A stretch of DNA of 8,272 nt from NCBI GenBank assembly GCA_964402955.1, contig CAYOEZ010000213.1, positions 1 through 8,272 of the forward strand, in the 5' to 3' direction. A program made the position numbers and the translations under genes. Positions within the stretch are counted from its first letter, which is position 1. Every line of letters begins with the position of its first letter. This DNA is from CAYOEZ01 sp964402955. GTDB lineage: Bacteria > Chloroflexota > DTOL01 > DAOUCN01. Positions 6,231 to 8,272 of the stretch are shown here, one piece after another. Under the pieces are notes generated by a model. It had not been told where the DNA came from. It searched no databases and saw nothing but the letters and a program-made list of their open reading frames with translations.

Positions 6231-6463
6231 GCTCAATTAGTGTCCGGCTACCTGATTCATTGCACGACAAGGTGCGCGATATGGCGCACAAAGAGAACGT
6301 GTCTATCAATCAATTCATCGCGCTGGCGCTCGCGGAGAAGCTGTCCGCCTTGATGACCGAGGACTATCTGGTTGAACGAGCCCAGCGTGGCGACCGCTCG
6401 AAGTTCCTCGACGCCCTGGCAAAGGTTCCTGATGTTGAGCCTGAGGAGCGAGATCGGCTATGA
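6227..6463 (+). CDS. Ribbon-helix-helix antitoxin, partner of the PIN_3 toxin
   Basis: This 78-aa protein opens with a ribbon-helix-helix fold (CopG/Arc-like; databases often label such proteins HicB- or toxin-antitoxin-type). The DNA-contacting strand is SISVRLPDSL (3-12), the helices are HDKVRDMAHKEN and VSINQFIALALAEKL, and the acidic tail EDYLVERAQRG...KVPDVEPEE is expected to bind the toxin. It should occupy the 34-bp palindrome upstream of the toxin gene. AAAGGAG (6213-6219) lies seven bases before the ATG, a strong site compared with none for the toxin, which would favour antitoxin excess. It overlaps the toxin by 4 bp (ATGA) at its start and murE by 4 bp (ATGA) at its end. Confidence 0.9.
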   Translation: MSSISVRLPDSLHDKVRDMAHKENVSINQFIALALAEKLSALMTEDYLVERAQRGDRSKFLDALAKVPDVEPEERDRL

Positions 6464-7989
6464 AACTACACACACTTCTGGCTGCTCTACCTGAGAAATC
6501 CGTCAGCGATGAGGCAGATCCCGGCATCAGCGCCATCGTGTCCGACTCGCGGCAGGCGCAGGCAGGGTCGCTCTTCGTGGCCATCACCGGCGGCAGCGTG
6601 GATGCGCACCGCTTCATCCCCGATGCGATCAAACGCGGCGCGGCGGCGGTTGTGGGCGAGAAAGAGCTCGCCGCGCCGCCGCCCGTTCCCTACATAGGCG
6701 TGGCCGACGCGCGCGCTGCCCTGGCGCTACTCTGCGCCGCCTGGCATGACTTTCCGGCGCGTAAGATGCGCGTCATCGGCATCACCGGCACCGACGGCAA
6801 GACGACGACCACCACACTCATTCACGCCATCCTGGGCGCGGCCGGCGAACACGCCGGCATGGTCTCGACCGTCGCCGCCACCATCGGCGGGCGGCAGATC
6901 GACACCGGCCTGCACACCACCACTCCTGACGCCCCCGCCATGCAGGCCTACCTGGCCGAGATGGCCGCCAAGGGCTGCACCTATGCCGTGCTCGAAACCA
7001 CCTCACACGGCCTGCATCAGAAGCGCGTCGACGCCTGCGAGTTCGATGTCGCCGTCATCACCAACATCACCCACGAGCACCTCGACTACCACGGCACCTA
7101 CGAGAACTACCGCGCGGCCAAGGCGACCCTCTTCCGCATGATGAGCGCCTCTTTCCGCAAGCCCGGCCAGCTCAAGATATCCGTGCTCAACGCCGACGAC
7201 CCGGCCTACGCCTTTTTGCGCGCCATCCCCGCCGACCGCTATCTGAGCTACGCCCTCGACGCCGTGGCCGACGTGACCGCCGAGAACATCGTCGAAGACG
7301 CCCACGGCCAGCGCTTCACCGCCGTGACCCCCGCCGGCCGCTTCCCGGTCGAGATTGTGCTGCCCGGCCGTTACAACGTCGCCAACGCGCTGGCCGCCAT
7401 CAGCGTGGCCGTGGGCCTGGGGCTGCCCGTCGCCGCTATCCAGCGCGGGCTGGCCGCGGTGACCTTCATCCCCGGTCGCATGGAGCGCATCGACGAAGGG
7501 CAGGACTTCACGGCTATCGTCGACTTTGCCCACACGCCCAACGCCCTGGAGCAGGCGCTCACCTTTGCCCGCACCATGACCAAAGGGCGCGTTATCGTCG
7601 TCTTTGGCACGGCCGGCTTGCGCGACCGCAGCAAGCGCCCGCTGATGGGCAAAGTGGCCGGGCGGCTGGCTGACTTTACGGTGTTGACGACCGAAGACCC
7701 GCGCACCGAAAACGTCTCAGCGATCATGAGCGAGATCGCCGCCGGGCTGCACAGCGCCGGCCGCCGCGAGGGCGAGGGCTACGTGCCCATCGCCGACCGC
7801 GCCGTGGCAATCATCTTCGCCGTGAACATGGCGCAGCCGGGCGACCTTGTCATCGTCACCGGCAAAGGCCACGAGCAGAGCATGTGCTTCGGCGTGACGG
7901 AATACCCGTGGGACGACCACGTTGCGCTGCGGGCGGCGCTGCGGGGGAGGGTTCAGGGGTCAGGGGATAGGGTACAGGGGATAGGGTAG
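6460..7989 (+). CDS. murE: MurE-type UDP-MurNAc-tripeptide ligase
   Basis: This 509-aa Mur ligase adds the third amino acid to UDP-MurNAc-L-Ala-D-Glu in the cytoplasm during peptidoglycan synthesis. The N-terminal UDP-binding domain (1-100) has the VSDSRQAQAGSLFVA block. The central ATPase domain has the P-loop GTDGKTT (110-116), HTTTPDA (152-158), THEHLDYHGTYENY (204-217) and the carbamylated-Lys candidate K221 in YRAAKATLF. The C-terminal domain has GTAGLRDRSKRP (383-393), EDPR (412-415) and GKGHEQ (468-473). EDPR replaces the DNPR typical of diaminopimelate-adding enzymes, so another diamino acid is possible. GAGGAG (6443-6448) lies 11 bases before the ATG, which overlaps the antitoxin stop (ATGA), implying coupled expression. 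The last 15 or so residues (RVQGSGDRVQGIG end) come from a tandem repeat and are not conserved MurE sequence. Confidence 0.93.
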   Translation: MKLHTLLAALPEKSVSDEADPGISAIVSDSRQAQAGSLFVAITGGSVDAHRFIPDAIKRGAAAVVGEKELAAPPPVPYIGVADARAALALLCAAWHDFPARKMRVIGITGTDGKTTTTTLIHAILGAAGEHAGMVSTVAATIGGRQIDTGLHTTTPDAPAMQAYLAEMAAKGCTYAVLETTSHGLHQKRVDACEFDVAVITNITHEHLDYHGTYENYRAAKATLFRMMSASFRKPGQLKISVLNADDPAYAFLRAIPADRYLSYALDAVADVTAENIVEDAHGQRFTAVTPAGRFPVEIVLPGRYNVANALAAISVAVGLGLPVAAIQRGLAAVTFIPGRMERIDEGQDFTAIVDFAHTPNALEQALTFARTMTKGRVIVVFGTAGLRDRSKRPLMGKVAGRLADFTVLTTEDPRTENVSAIMSEIAAGLHSAGRREGEGYVPIADRAVAIIFAVNMAQPGDLVIVTGKGHEQSMCFGVTEYPWDDHVALRAALRGRVQGSGDRVQGIG

Positions 7990-8002
7990 GGGGTATGGGG
8001 AC
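7954..8002 (+). repeat. G-rich heptanucleotide tandem repeat, seven units
   Basis: Seven 7-bp units run in register: CAGGGGT, CAGGGGA, TAGGGTA, CAGGGGA, TAGGGTA, GGGGGTA, TGGGGAC. Together with the adjacent bases from 7943 there are nine G-runs of three or more, so the strand could form G-quadruplexes in DNA or in murE mRNA. The first five units are translated as the murE tail, and the TAG stop (7987-7989) spans the junction between the fifth and sixth units. Confidence 0.8.
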
Positions 8003-8072
8003 ACGGAAGCCGTCCACGGATGAAGGCGCGGATGGCACGGACGCACGGATTCTGAGCACGGATGACGCGGAT
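8002..8072 (+). repeat. CACGGAT-type short interspersed repeat
   Basis: Seven copies of CACGGAT or one-base variants occur at 8002 (CACGGAA), 8015, 8027 (CGCGGAT), 8036 (CACGGAC), 8044, 8057 and 8066 (CGCGGAT). Start spacings are 13, 12, 9, 8, 13 and 9 bases. Repeats of this look recur in intergenic regions of some environmental bacterial genomes, from memory; no function is known to me. The region is noncoding. Confidence 0.65.
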
Positions 8073-8117
8073 CAGGGTAAGGAGCACGGCTCATATTCTG
8101 GAGAGATGAGGTGCTAG

Positions 8118-8272
8118 ATGGCGAAGAGGAAGACAAAGAAAACACCCCGCCAGAGGATGACAGCAAAGATGGCGCTGCGCTCGGCTGGTGAGGATCTTGA
8201 AGTGATACACTTGCTCAGCTATGAGATCACCAACGCACCGATGCCCGGACCGCCCTATCCACACCTGCCGGG
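8118..8272 (+). CDS. Hypothetical protein, 5' end (continues beyond the window)
   Basis: A new gene starts at ATG 8118, with GAGG (8108-8111) six bases upstream, and stays open to the last base (51 complete codons). The N-terminus is strongly basic (MAKRKTKKTPRQRMTAKMA), followed by an acidic helix (SAGEDLEVIHLLSYEITN) and a Pro-rich segment (APMPGPPYPHLPG). I do not recognise the family with confidence; a soluble helical-repeat protein is one possibility. No hydrophobic signal segment follows the basic start, so it is unlikely to be exported. It is separated from murE by the two repeats. Confidence 0.65.
   Translation, partial: MAKRKTKKTPRQRMTAKMALRSAGEDLEVIHLLSYEITNAPMPGPPYPHLP

Noticed and set aside
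7003..7533. 176-codon minus-strand frame inside murE
   Set aside because: Composition is Val/Gly/His-rich, as expected from the complement of biased codons; murE on the other strand is unambiguous.
7954..8072. CRISPR-like array
   Set aside because: Units are 7 bp in the first block and irregularly spaced in the second, with no 20-40 bp repeats or unique spacers and no cas genes.

Overview
The window reads as a high-GC accessory stretch from a free-living bacterium. A member of the Chloroflexota is my best guess. The reasons are the MurE sequence (GITGTDGKTT P-loop, VFGTAGLRDR block, EDPR in place of DNPR), the large TPR/CHAT-like protein, the density of toxin-antitoxin modules, and the G-rich and CACGGAT-type intergenic repeats. 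This assignment is inference; no rRNA or other taxonomic marker is present.

Layout. Positions 1-348 (+) are the 3' end of an SGNH/GDSL hydrolase gene. Positions 588-1057 (-) carry a HicA/HicB toxin-antitoxin pair (toxin first, 4-bp overlap) behind a near-consensus promoter with repeated elements. Positions 1276-2026 (-) carry a Phd/YefM antitoxin followed by a VapC PIN toxin (23-bp overlap). This pair sits behind a perfect TTGACA-N17-TATAAT promoter with three TGTAC sites spaced exactly 10 bp apart. That promoter shares its -35 region with a divergent promoter driving a two-gene (+) unit at 2174-5680: an unrecognised 180-aa protein and a 985-aa protein. The large protein has coiled coils, a CHAT-fold domain in which both catalytic positions appear to be lost, and C-terminal TPR-like helices. 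A 13-bp stem-loop at 5712-5753 probably ends that unit.

A third toxin-antitoxin module follows at 5802-6463 (+), a PIN_3-family toxin then a ribbon-helix-helix antitoxin. It is controlled by a 34-bp near-perfect palindrome overlapping a perfect-consensus promoter, and the predicted transcript start falls on the toxin's ATG, which suggests a leaderless toxin mRNA. The antitoxin stop codon overlaps the start of a murE ligase gene (ATGA), so a cell-wall gene appears to be translationally coupled to a toxin-antitoxin operon. The last 15 or so codons of murE run into a seven-unit heptanucleotide G-rich tandem, followed by a CACGGAT-type interspersed repeat. A new (+) gene then starts at 8118 and leaves the window.

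The most notable features are three unrelated toxin-antitoxin modules within 6 kb, each with a strong promoter and a dyad or phased operator candidate, surrounding a CHAT-TPR protein that looks catalytically dead, with the third module merging into murE. Whether the CHAT-like pair is a defence or signalling system cannot be decided from the sequence alone.
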